From: Betaproteobacteria bacterium
GTDB taxonomy: Bacteria > Pseudomonadota > Gammaproteobacteria > Burkholderiales > Casimicrobiaceae
Direction: 5' to 3'
Assembly (NCBI GenBank): GCA_003153335.1
Contig: PLYG01000567.1
Coordinates: 6,958-12,385, forward strand
Length of the DNA: 5,428 nucleotides
Below the pieces are notes generated by a model. The model was not told the origin of the DNA and made no database searches. It was given only the letters and a program-made list of their open reading frames with translations. Shown here piece after piece: positions 1 through 5,428 of the stretch. Both the position numbers and the translations under genes were made by a program. Positions within the stretch are counted from its first letter, which is position 1, and every line of letters begins with the position of its first letter.

Positions 1-376
1 TGTCGGTGCCGTCGGTGCGATTGACGTCGGCGCCGCTGCCCAGCATCAGGCGCAGCAGTTCGAGATTGCCCTCTCCGGCCGCGATCAGGAACGCGCTCTG
101 CTTCGCATCATCCTGGCGATTGACGTCCGCGCCGGCCTGCACCAGCAGCTTCGCCACTTCCAGATGATTGCGCTGCACAGCGGTGATCAGCGCAGTAGCC
201 CCGCGCTCATTCGCCGCGTCGACCGCAAGCCCCCCGGCAATGAGCTTCTTGACCACTGCGGCGTCGCCCCGCTCCGCCGCAGTGAAAAATTCCTGTTCGC
301 GACTGGCCGGCGCGTCCTGGCCGAAGGCGGTTGCGATGCCTGTCGCCAGCAGGATTGCGGATAAGCGGGTGCGCAT
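1..376 (-). CDS. Exported ankyrin-repeat protein, N-terminal part (runs off left edge)
   Basis: Reading the minus strand from ATG at 376-374 gives 125 residues without a stop before the window edge, so the C-terminus is missing. The first 19 or so residues (MRTRLSAILLATGIATAFGQ) are a basic start followed by a hydrophobic core and a small-residue end, a typical Sec signal peptide, which implies a periplasmic location. Three ankyrin-type units follow: about residues 28-57 (FFTAAERGD, VKKLIAGGLAVDAAN), 58-91 (GATALITAVQRNHLEVAK, AGADVN) and 92-124 (SAFLIAAGEGNLELLR, SGADVN). The GADVN turn and the LL/hydrophobic helix pattern are diagnostic. Ankyrin repeats bind other proteins and no catalytic motif is visible, so the partner is unknown. 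Exported ankyrin proteins of this kind are common in beta/gammaproteobacteria. A weak purine-rich GGAAA lies about 10 bases upstream of the ATG. The gene is divergent from the small membrane-protein gene at 487. Family is confident; specific role is not. Confidence 0.9.
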   Translation of the reverse strand, partial: MRTRLSAILLATGIATAFGQDAPASREQEFFTAAERGDAAVVKKLIAGGLAVDAANERGATALITAVQRNHLEVAKLLVQAGADVNRQDDAKQSAFLIAAGEGNLELLRLMLGSGADVNRTDGTD

Positions 377-380
377 CAAG

Positions 381-407
381 ATTGAATTTCCGGTGTGATG
401 ATTCAAT
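381..407. promoter_or_regulatory. Possible operator: 7-bp inverted repeat upstream of the ankyrin gene
   Basis: ATTGAAT at 381-387 is mirrored by ATTCAAT at 401-407, a perfect 7-bp inverted repeat with a 13-base spacer. The two arms start 20 bases apart, close to two helical turns, which would suit a dimeric regulator. It sits 5-31 bases upstream of the ankyrin start codon in a 110-base divergent intergenic region. No regulator gene is in the window and no clear -10/-35 pair could be placed, so the regulatory role is inference; a chance repeat or an RNA hairpin in the 5' leader is possible. Confidence 0.25.
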
Positions 408-475
408 ATCCAGCGAGCGGGCAAAGCGCGATACCATAGTCGCTTCCGCAAAGCGCGTCCAGCGTCAGGGACCGG

Positions 476-481
476 AAAGGA
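476..481 (+). promoter_or_regulatory. Ribosome binding site supporting the TTG start at 487
   Basis: AAAGGA at 476-481 lies 5 bases before TTG at 487-489. It is the only Shine-Dalgarno-like run close to the start of the hydrophobic segment of the small membrane protein. It favours TTG over the distant ATG at 331, which lies inside the divergent ankyrin gene. Confidence 0.6.
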
Positions 482-486
482 ATGCT

Positions 487-894
487 TTGGCAACGGCAGC
501 AGGTCGCATCGGGCTTGTCCTTTTTCTGCTTGTCGGCACCGGTGCGGCGCTGGTCGCCGGCTACACGTGGCTCACGCTGTATTGGTCCTACGCCAATGGT
601 GAACGCGCCGGCTACGTCCAGAAGCTTTCAAAAAAGGGGTGGCTCTGCAAGACGTGGGAAGGTGAACTGGTGCTGGTCACGATGCCGGGGGCCATACCGG
701 AAAAATTCGAGTTTTCGGTTCGCGATGAGGCTATCGCTCGGCAGATACTCGACAATACCGGCAAGCGCGTCGTGCTCGTCTACGCGCAGCACAAGGGTGT
801 GCCCAGTTCCTGCTTTGGCGAAACCGAATATTTCATCGAGAAGGTGCTGGTCGCGCCGCAAGACCACGAGCGTATCGCTGCCCCGCCGCCGTAG
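487..894 (+). CDS. Small single-pass membrane protein of unknown function (135 residues)
   Basis: The frame is open from 331, but translation most likely begins at TTG 487. Codons before it read as low-complexity charged sequence, overlap the divergent ankyrin gene, and lack a ribosome site, while 487 has AAAGGA at good spacing. From that start, residues 8-31 form one hydrophobic segment (GLVLFLLVGTGAALVAGYTW), a signal anchor or uncleaved signal, followed by a soluble domain. That domain holds KKGWLCKTWEGEL (49-61), a PGAIPEKFEFSVRD strand region (67-80), and VPSSCFGETEYF (105-116). The two cysteines (54 and 109) could form a disulfide if the domain is periplasmic. The tail is proline-rich (PPP). 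The KGWLCKTWEGE and CFGET blocks resemble a conserved proteobacterial family of small hypothetical proteins; I recall some members being mislabelled 6-phosphogluconate dehydrogenase, but no dehydrogenase or nucleotide-binding motif is visible. Function is unknown. It is transcribed away from the ankyrin gene. Confidence 0.8.
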   Translation: MATAAGRIGLVLFLLVGTGAALVAGYTWLTLYWSYANGERAGYVQKLSKKGWLCKTWEGELVLVTMPGAIPEKFEFSVRDEAIARQILDNTGKRVVLVYAQHKGVPSSCFGETEYFIEKVLVAPQDHERIAAPPP

Positions 895-896
895 AC

Positions 897-1187
897 GCGC
901 AGACGATCCAGGCGATCAGGAATTCCACTTACGGGCCCCATGAATGGTTTTCTCAAAAATCTGGTTCATCTGCTGTCAATCCTTCTATTGAAGCTGGGGC
1001 AAAAATTGCTTGCATCGACCCGCGACTGGACTTCGCGACCGAAGACAAGATGGATTTCGCGCGCTACAACCGCATTCTCTGGACAGGGTTGATGGGCTAC
1101 AAGCTTTATCCCGCCACACCAACCGGAATAGACCTACGCCAGAACCGCAAGGAGTACCTCGCGCGTTACCAGCTGTCTCTGAAGTAA
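897..1187 (+). pseudogene. Start-less C-terminal remnant of an unrecognised protein
   Basis: One plus-strand frame is open from the end of the 135-residue gene to TAA at 1185-1187 and reads like real protein. Examples are EWFSQKSGSSAVNPSIEAG, then AKIACIDPRLDFATED, then MDFARYNRILWTGLMGYK, and finally NRKEYLARYQLSLK. The balance of charged, aromatic and aliphatic residues differs from the arginine- and proline-rich shadow frames of this GC-rich DNA. No ATG, GTG or TTG in this frame occurs between about 780 and the ATG at 1050, and 1050 falls inside the protein-like stretch and would give only 45 residues with a weak ribosome site. The best reading is the C-terminal end of a gene whose 5' part was deleted or replaced next to the small membrane-protein gene. 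I do not recognise the family. A short real 45-residue gene starting at 1050 cannot be excluded. Confidence 0.5.
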
Positions 1188-1526
1188 AAAGCGGCGCAGG
1201 AACCGAAGACGGGCACGCTCACAAGGCAGGATCCCCGGGCGAGTCAAGCCGAGCGCGCACGCCATATCCCGGGGCCTGTCAACACTATGCTCGGCCTCAT
1301 GTCTTGGGGTAATACCAGCAACGGTGCAACCAGGGGTAACCCCAACATGCAGGTCACCAGGGGCCATTGGTGCTACCCTACGACGGCTACACGAATTCGT
1401 CCGGTCGTCTTACGACTTCTTCCAGAACCACGTGAGAGTTGGTACCGGGTCCAAAAAAGTTGTTGCTGTGATTGCGACGCAACGGGCACCTCAACAGCGC
1501 CGGATCGCGCGATCAATTCGGGAATC
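1188..1526. other. Non-coding stretch upstream of the large secreted protein gene
   Basis: About 340 bases without a convincing gene; frames open here have the arginine/proline/cysteine-rich composition of shadows. Visible structure is modest. GGGGT-A-ACCCC at about 1334-1344 is a short perfect palindrome. Two copies of ACCAGGGG occur, at about 1329-1336 and 1357-1364. GGGTAATACCA (about 1306-1316) can pair imperfectly with TGGTGCTACCC (about 1369-1379). These could be pieces of a structured leader RNA or operator sites, or chance in GC-rich DNA. No clear sigma-70 -35/-10 pair, tRNA, or known riboswitch core was found. The promoter of the 1541 gene presumably lies here. Confidence 0.4.
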
Positions 1527-1533
1527 GGGAGGA
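1527..1533 (+). promoter_or_regulatory. Strong ribosome binding site fixing the start at 1541
   Basis: GGGAGGA at 1527-1533 stands 7 bases before ATG 1541. It outcompetes the in-frame ATG at 1472, which has no such site and would place 23 polar residues before the signal peptide. It also outcompetes the ATG at 1613, inside the hydrophobic core. Confidence 0.85.
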
Positions 1534-1540
1534 CAGCTAC

Positions 1541-4500
1541 ATGCATTCACCCCGGCGTTCAGCAGGAATTCTCCTTTCGGCGATTGCCAACGCCCGCATT
1601 CGCGGGGTCGGCATGTTTCTCGCGCTGCTCATTTTGTCGCCCGGTTCACACGCGGCGCTGAATGAAGTCAACGGGAACAATCCATACACGCTGAGTCCTG
1701 CGGTATCGGTCGGCAGCTACTACGACATTGTGTTGCAGATCAAAAACAACGGCAGCTCGCTCGTCAACTTGACGAGTGTTTCAACGACCGGGCCTTTCAC
1801 GCTGCAATGGAATAACTGCGGGACCTCATTGGCGCCCGGCGCTGGCTGTAGTGGCAACTTCGGGTTACGGTTCACGCCGACCGCTGTCGGCCCGGCCGCC
1901 GGCACATTGGTCGTAGGAAACGACGGTCCCGACGGCCCATTTACTCTTAACCTGGTGGCAACAGGCTCTGCCTTACTTGCTCCCACAGTGGCGACTTCAC
2001 TTAGCCCAAGCACCATTTACACCGGCACGGGCGTATCGGCATTGACCTGGACAGTGGTTAACCCAAATAGCGTGCCAGTGACAGCGTCATCCTTCAATGT
2101 AAATCTGCCAGCTGGGATCAAGACAGCGGCCAACTTGAACCCGAGTATCAGTTGCGGTAACGGCACCTGGTACGGGGCGGGTGCCCAGTCACCGGCCAAC
2201 CAGTCGTTTGTCTATTTCTCCGCCAATACGGGAACGCGACCGGAGGTGCCAGCGTTGGGATCGTGCGTGATGAGCATAGACATCAGCTCTCCCAATGCAC
2301 CGGGAAGTTACACCCTCGATATAGGCCAGCCCATCATGTTCCAGGAGGTTTGGAGCGCACTTCCCACAATCGCAAAACTTACCGTGCTGGCGCCGGTTTC
2401 CGGTGCTCCCGGTGCTCCGGCAATTGTTGTGGTGACCCGGGGCAACACCCAAGCGGCGGTCACGTTTACGCCACCTTCTGACAGCGGTAGCTCGCCGATT
2501 ACCGGGTATACGGTGACTTCAAGACCCGCAGGCGGAGTTGACAGCAATGCCGGAAGCACCAACTTGACGCACATCATCACGGGTCTTGTCAACGGCACCG
2601 CTTACACCTTTACCGTATCGGCGACAAATTCGGCAGGCACTGGTGCGCCGTCAACTCCATCCAGCGCTGTCACGCCTGCAACAGGCCCTGATGCGCCTAC
2701 CAACGTCATTGCCACTGCGGTAGATGTACAAGCTGTACAAGCCATCGTGACATTTGCAGCGCCTGCCAGCGATGGCAGCAGTGCTATCACCGGCTACACG
2801 GTCATCTCTAGTCCGGCAGGTGCTATTGATAGCAATACTGGAAGCACAGGTAGAAGCCATAAGATGGCCGGCTTAGTGGATGGCAATAACTATTCATTCA
2901 CGGTTGTTGCGTCTAACCAAATCGGAACTAGCCCGCAGTCTGCCCCGTCCAATAGCATCACTGCTGGAAAGATTGCTGTAGCGCGCCCACCAATTCAGAC
3001 CGCGCACAAAATTCCCACAGTGCGATCGAATATTCCAACCAAGACTTGGACCATTCCTCCCGGACCCCGGGTTAACTCCTTCGAGCCAGCGTACTTAATA
3101 CCGCGCTCCATTGAGTTTGCCGACTTTAATGGTGATGGCTTCCTGGACATAATTGTGGCTCCGAGCTTTCCGCAGCACGCACCAGCACTTCCAGTGGCTA
3201 TATGGCTAAATAGAGGGGATGGCACCTTCTATGATGCCACTTCTGAACTGATTGACGGCTCCCCCACTTTAACCTGGGGCGCGCAGCAACTTCTCATCGG
3301 TGACTTTAATAACGATGGACGTCCCGATGTTCTTTTTTCCTCCGCCGGCGCTGAACATGCCGTAGAGGAAGGTCTGTCCGACTCAGGGTATTTCAATACC
3401 TTGTTGTTAAGCCAACCAAATGGAAAATACAAGGACGCCACAGCAAACATCAATATTAATCCTAGGGCCTTTAACCATCAGAACGGTATGGGCGATGCCA
3501 ATGGCGACGGCAACCTAGATTTCGTGGTCATGGCAGGGAACGCAACCATCGGTGGTGCGCAAGGAGTTAGGTTGTACTACGGGGATGGACAGGGCAATTT
3601 TGTGGACGCAACAAGTGCTCTGCCGCAAGAGATACGCAACTCAGTTAAAACCCCTGGCGAAGGCTTTCAACAAGCGGGATGCGCCGGCATGGCCGATTTG
3701 GATGGAGACGGCAAGTCAGAAATCATTACGGGGAGCTACTCATTTGGAGATCGACTGGCCGACGGAAGCAATGGGACAAGAACCGTCCGGTTTCATAAGA
3801 TTGGCGAAGATGGAAAATTCACTGAGGTTAGTCGTATAAGTATTCCCGATGCAATTTCGACTATCCCCTATGGATACAACCCACCACCACCTGTGTTTGC
3901 GGGGCTTGGTTGCGCACAAATTCTTGCCGGGGACTTCAACGGCGATGGGCGTACGGATTTGTTGGTTAATTGGGAAGGTAACGGGGCTGAATATATTCAA
4001 CTGCTGCGCAATGATGGCAATTTCCAATTCACGGACATTACTGTGGATGCATTGGGCAGCTACCAAATGAGCTTTGCTGACGGAAGCGCGCAGATGGGGC
4101 CTGCGCACTTTAGGCTAATGGACGTAAACGGCGATGGAACACTCGACATTGTCAGTCAGCTTGGAGGAACCTCCATCGGAGCAATGCAGGGCCATATCGC
4201 GTACTTGATCGATGGAACGGGACACTTTACGCCGTGGGTTCCTCAAGGCTCTTCCGGTGCACTCACGTCCGCTAATTTTCTGTCCGCATCAAAATGTGCC
4301 AGCTGCTCTTACCTGCCGTTGGTGTTCGACACCAACAAGAGCGGGCTGGCAAGTCTGGTGCTGCTCGACTTCCAGTCGTCGGTGAGCACGGATTCGCCTT
4401 CCCAGACAACGGCAATATACTTGACCACGTTTGCCCCGACCATGGGCGCGGGCGCTCCGGTGGTGGAGTTCTACAATACAAATCTGGACAACTACTTCAT

Positions 4501-4930
4501 CACCGCCGACGCAGGCGAAGCGACGGCCATAGACAGCGGCAGCGCGGGACCAGGCTGGACTCGCACCGGAAACACCTTCAGGTCGGGCGGCAGCACCGCC
4601 GTCTGCCGCTTCTACGGCAGTCAATCACCCGGCCCCAACTCGCATTTCTATACGGTCGATCCCGCCGAGTGTACAAGCCTGAAGCAGTTGCAGGCAATCA
4701 CGCCGGCCACCGAGAAACGCTGGAATTTTGAGAGCCTGGATTTTGACTCGACACCGCCGATCAACGGCTCTTGTCCAAGCGGCACCATGGCGGTGTACCG
4801 GGCGTACAACAACGGCTTCACGCGCGGCATCGACAGCAACCACCGCATCACCAGGAACATCACCGCTATCCAGCAGGAGGTGACTCGCGGCTGGAGGAAC
4901 GAGGGCGTGGTGATGTGCGCGCCGCAATAA
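1541..4930 (+). CDS. Secreted multidomain protein: Ig-like domains, two Fn3, FG-GAP beta-propeller, DUF5648-type C-terminus
   Basis: 1129 residues from ATG 1541. Residues 1-38 form a long signal peptide (RR/RIR basic part, hydrophobic FLALLILSPG, likely cut after SHA at 38), so the protein is exported. Domains by eye: about 40-146, choice-of-anchor-D/HYDIN-like Ig fold (NNCGTSLAPGAGC, C93 and C103, then FTPTAVG); about 148-284, second Ig-like beta domain (SPSTIYTG, LTWTVVNPNS), resembling DUF7933/DUF11 modules; about 288-383 and 384-476, tandem fibronectin type III; about 515-965, FG-GAP/VCBS propeller with six intact DxNxDGxxD-type loops (D528, D588, D652, D719, D798, D861) and a degraded seventh near 930; 974-1127, DUF5648-type module (VEFYNTNLDNYF, FYGSQSPGPNSHFYTVDP, RWNFESLDF, NEGVVMC). 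The propeller loops suggest calcium binding. The architecture fits an extracellular adhesin or carbohydrate/matrix-binding protein, but no catalytic residues, LPXTG, PEP-CTERM or autotransporter barrel are visible. How it is held at the surface, if at all, is unknown. The middle is lower in GC than the ends. Confidence 0.93.
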   Translation: MHSPRRSAGILLSAIANARIRGVGMFLALLILSPGSHAALNEVNGNNPYTLSPAVSVGSYYDIVLQIKNNGSSLVNLTSVSTTGPFTLQWNNCGTSLAPGAGCSGNFGLRFTPTAVGPAAGTLVVGNDGPDGPFTLNLVATGSALLAPTVATSLSPSTIYTGTGVSALTWTVVNPNSVPVTASSFNVNLPAGIKTAANLNPSISCGNGTWYGAGAQSPANQSFVYFSANTGTRPEVPALGSCVMSIDISSPNAPGSYTLDIGQPIMFQEVWSALPTIAKLTVLAPVSGAPGAPAIVVVTRGNTQAAVTFTPPSDSGSSPITGYTVTSRPAGGVDSNAGSTNLTHIITGLVNGTAYTFTVSATNSAGTGAPSTPSSAVTPATGPDAPTNVIATAVDVQAVQAIVTFAAPASDGSSAITGYTVISSPAGAIDSNTGSTGRSHKMAGLVDGNNYSFTVVASNQIGTSPQSAPSNSITAGKIAVARPPIQTAHKIPTVRSNIPTKTWTIPPGPRVNSFEPAYLIPRSIEFADFNGDGFLDIIVAPSFPQHAPALPVAIWLNRGDGTFYDATSELIDGSPTLTWGAQQLLIGDFNNDGRPDVLFSSAGAEHAVEEGLSDSGYFNTLLLSQPNGKYKDATANININPRAFNHQNGMGDANGDGNLDFVVMAGNATIGGAQGVRLYYGDGQGNFVDATSALPQEIRNSVKTPGEGFQQAGCAGMADLDGDGKSEIITGSYSFGDRLADGSNGTRTVRFHKIGEDGKFTEVSRISIPDAISTIPYGYNPPPPVFAGLGCAQILAGDFNGDGRTDLLVNWEGNGAEYIQLLRNDGNFQFTDITVDALGSYQMSFADGSAQMGPAHFRLMDVNGDGTLDIVSQLGGTSIGAMQGHIAYLIDGTGHFTPWVPQGSSGALTSANFLSASKCASCSYLPLVFDTNKSGLASLVLLDFQSSVSTDSPSQTTAIYLTTFAPTMGAGAPVVEFYNTNLDNYFITADAGEATAIDSGSAGPGWTRTGNTFRSGGSTAVCRFYGSQSPGPNSHFYTVDPAECTSLKQLQAITPATEKRWNFESLDFDSTPPINGSCPSGTMAVYRAYNNGFTRGIDSNHRITRNITAIQQEVTRGWRNEGVVMCAPQ
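2402..2968 (+). repeat. Tandem pair of fibronectin type III domains inside the large secreted protein
   Basis: Two copies offset by 288 bases (96 residues) at the shared ITGYTV block. Copy 1 reads GSSPITGYTVTSRPAGGVDS, with later GLVNGTAYTFTVSATNSAGT; copy 2 reads GSSAITGYTVISSPAGAIDS, with later GLVDGNNYSFTVVASNQIGT. A hand alignment of 2501-2560 with 2789-2848 gives about 44 of 60 identical bases, so this is an old internal duplication rather than a recent one. Fn3 domains act as spacers or binding modules in secreted bacterial proteins. Confidence 0.88.
2725..2742 (+). repeat. Perfect 9-bp tandem duplication (TGTACAAGC twice) within the second Fn3 domain
   Basis: TGTACAAGC at 2725-2733 is repeated at 2734-2742. 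In frame it encodes VQA VQA. From the AP that opens each Fn3 domain to the VTF strand, the first Fn3 has 13 residues and the second has 16, so the difference equals one copy of the repeat. This is consistent with a slipped-strand insertion that kept the frame. Confidence 0.8.
3113..4381 (+). repeat. Seven FG-GAP/VCBS propeller repeats with calcium-loop motifs
   Basis: Motif aspartates lie at residues 528 (DFNGDGFLD), 588 (DFNNDGRPD), 652 (DANGDGNLD), 719 (DLDGDGKSE), 798 (DFNGDGRTD), 861 (DVNGDGTLD) and 930 (DTNKSGLAS). The spacings are 60, 64, 67, 79, 63 and 69 residues, the usual size of one propeller blade. Each is followed by a hydrophobic strand such as IIVAPS, VLFSS, FVVMAG, IITGS or LLVNW. 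The Dx[ND]xDGxxD loop is an EF-hand-like calcium site in integrin-alpha-type propellers. Seven repeats match a closed seven-bladed propeller; the last has lost the acidic residues. Confidence 0.88.
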
Positions 4931-4947
4931 GTCAGCAGTTTTATAGA

Positions 4948-4969
4948 GGGGGCCGTGGGGCCGGCCCCC
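4948..4969. terminator. GC-rich hairpin after the large secreted protein gene
   Basis: GGGGGCCG (4948-4955) pairs perfectly with CGGCCCCC (4962-4969) across a 6-base loop, starting 17 bases after the TAA of the large gene. The stem is strong, but no T run follows on either strand, so it may be a weak or Rho-assisted terminator, or an RNA-stabilising 3' hairpin. The bases between it and the next hairpin (4970-5117) hold nothing recognisable. Confidence 0.5.
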
Positions 4970-5117
4970 GACTGCATGACGTGAACGGCTGCGCCTACTG
5001 GTGATGGCAACGCCGGGAGGTGCCGCTTAACTTAACCGTTCGGCCTGCCGCCTGAGCCGACAGACAACATCCCCGATCGCTTCCGGATTCGCAGTATTCC
5101 GCGATGGCCTCGTAAGA

Positions 5118-5148
5118 CAAGGCCGCCGCAAACCCCGCGGCGGCCTTG
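5118..5148 (-). terminator. Strong hairpin, likely clpB terminator (possibly bidirectional)
   Basis: CAAGGCCGCCGC (5118-5129) and GCGGCGGCCTTG (5137-5148) form a perfect 12-bp stem with a 7-base loop. It begins 11 bases beyond the clpB stop codon on the minus strand. The minus-strand tail is TCTTACG and the plus-strand tail is CTCTTTC, both only moderately T-rich, so it could serve both convergent genes. It is the best terminator candidate in the window. Confidence 0.75.
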
Positions 5149-5159
5149 CTCTTTCATGC

Positions 5160-5428
5160 TTACTGCAGCTTGGAAAACACGATGTTTCCGCCGCGCATGT
5201 CGATGACGACGGTCTTGCCGGCGACATACTTGCCCGAGAGGATTTCCTCCGACAGCGGATTCTCGATCTGCTGCTGAATCGCGCGCTTCAACGGCCGCGC
5301 GCCATAGACCGGGTCGGACCCCGCCGCCGCAATTTCCGCCAGTGCTGCGTCGCTGATCTGCATCCTGATCTCCAGCTTCGCCAGCCGCCCTTCCAGGCTC
5401 TTCAACTGGATTTTCGCGATCGACGCGA
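5160..5428 (-). CDS. clpB: ATP-dependent chaperone ClpB, C-terminal end (runs off right edge)
   Basis: The minus strand encodes the last 88 residues of ClpB, ending at TAA (5162-5160). The frame is open to the window edge, so the N-terminal domain, both AAA+ Walker motifs and the coiled-coil middle domain lie outside. What is visible is the small C-terminal subdomain of the second ATPase module. It has the helix IASIAKIQL leading to LEGRLAKLEI, the segment ISDAALAEIAAAG, the highly conserved DPVYGARPLKRAIQQQIE containing the sensor-2 arginine (GAR), NPLSEEILSG, and the closing beta strands KTVVIDMRGGNIVF. The length and ending match full ClpB C-termini such as that of E. coli. ClpB is a cytoplasmic hexameric disaggregase that works with DnaK/DnaJ/GrpE to rescue aggregated proteins after heat stress. 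It faces the large secreted-protein gene convergently. A TTG inside this fragment is an internal leucine, not a start. Confidence 0.96.
   Translation of the reverse strand, partial: ASIAKIQLKSLEGRLAKLEIRMQISDAALAEIAAAGSDPVYGARPLKRAIQQQIENPLSEEILSGKYVAGKTVVIDMRGGNIVFSKLQ

Noticed and set aside
331..486. Upstream extension of the small membrane-protein frame to ATG 331
   Set aside because: It overlaps the divergent ankyrin coding sequence and signal peptide, lacks a ribosome site and reads as arginine-rich filler; AAAGGA before TTG 487 is the better start.
940..1092. 50-residue plus-strand frame MNGFLKNLVHLLSILLLKLG, possibly an amphipathic small protein
   Set aside because: No Shine-Dalgarno at proper distance, it overlaps the more protein-like frame of the remnant, and its second half becomes shadow-like (TSRPKTRW).
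1134..1367. Minus-strand 77-residue open frame in the leader region
   Set aside because: Arginine/leucine-rich composition, no recognisable domain and no ribosome site; typical of spurious frames in GC-rich DNA.
1455..1500. GACGCAACGGGC stretch resembling part of a cyclic-di-GMP riboswitch core
   Set aside because: Only a few bases match; the paired helices and second conserved block are not present.
1472..1540. Earlier in-frame ATG for the large gene
   Set aside because: No ribosome site, and it would put 23 polar residues before the signal peptide; GGGAGGA seven bases before ATG 1541 decides the start.
4272..4927. Several open frames on both strands overlapping the 3' end of the large gene
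   Set aside because: They are GC-driven shadows of the DUF5648-type coding region, whose frame gives a clear family match.
1..5428. CRISPR array, tRNA, rRNA, insertion sequence or integrase
   Set aside because: No regularly spaced direct repeats, cloverleaf-like sequence, terminal inverted repeats with transposase, or recombinase motifs were seen.

Overview
The window comes from a GC-rich proteobacterial chromosome, most likely a betaproteobacterium (Burkholderiales or Rhodocyclales type). This rests on a recognisable ClpB C-terminus, a periplasmic ankyrin-repeat protein typical of beta/gammaproteobacteria, and a C-terminal DUF5648-type module common in secreted betaproteobacterial proteins. 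The assignment is inferred from protein families read by eye; no 16S or other marker is present.

Layout, left to right. (1) 1-376, minus: N-terminal 125 residues of an exported ankyrin-repeat protein, running off the left edge. (2) 377-486: short divergent intergenic region with a 7-bp inverted repeat just upstream of the ankyrin gene. (3) 487-894, plus: small single-pass membrane protein of 135 residues that probably starts at TTG. (4) 897-1187, plus: protein-like reading frame with no usable start, read as the C-terminal remnant of an unrecognised gene. (5) 1188-1540: non-coding stretch ending in a strong Shine-Dalgarno sequence. (6) 1541-4930, plus: the dominant gene, encoding a 1129-residue secreted multidomain protein. 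Its order is signal peptide, choice-of-anchor-D/HYDIN-like Ig domain, a second Ig-like beta domain, two tandem fibronectin type III domains, a seven-blade FG-GAP/VCBS beta-propeller with calcium-loop motifs, and a DUF5648-type module. (7) 4931-5159: short convergent intergenic region with two GC-rich hairpins. (8) 5160-5428, minus: C-terminal 88 residues of the ClpB disaggregase, running off the right edge.

The genes do not form an obvious pathway. Three encode envelope or exported proteins (ankyrin protein, small membrane protein, large adhesin-like protein) and clpB is a housekeeping chaperone gene. The large gene lies between a decayed gene and clpB, and its propeller section is visibly poorer in GC than its ends. 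This suggests an accessory, domain-shuffled surface protein inserted beside core genes. No mobile element, integrase, tRNA, rRNA or CRISPR array is visible. I did not find a demonstrable new system; the most notable object is the mosaic architecture of the large secreted protein.
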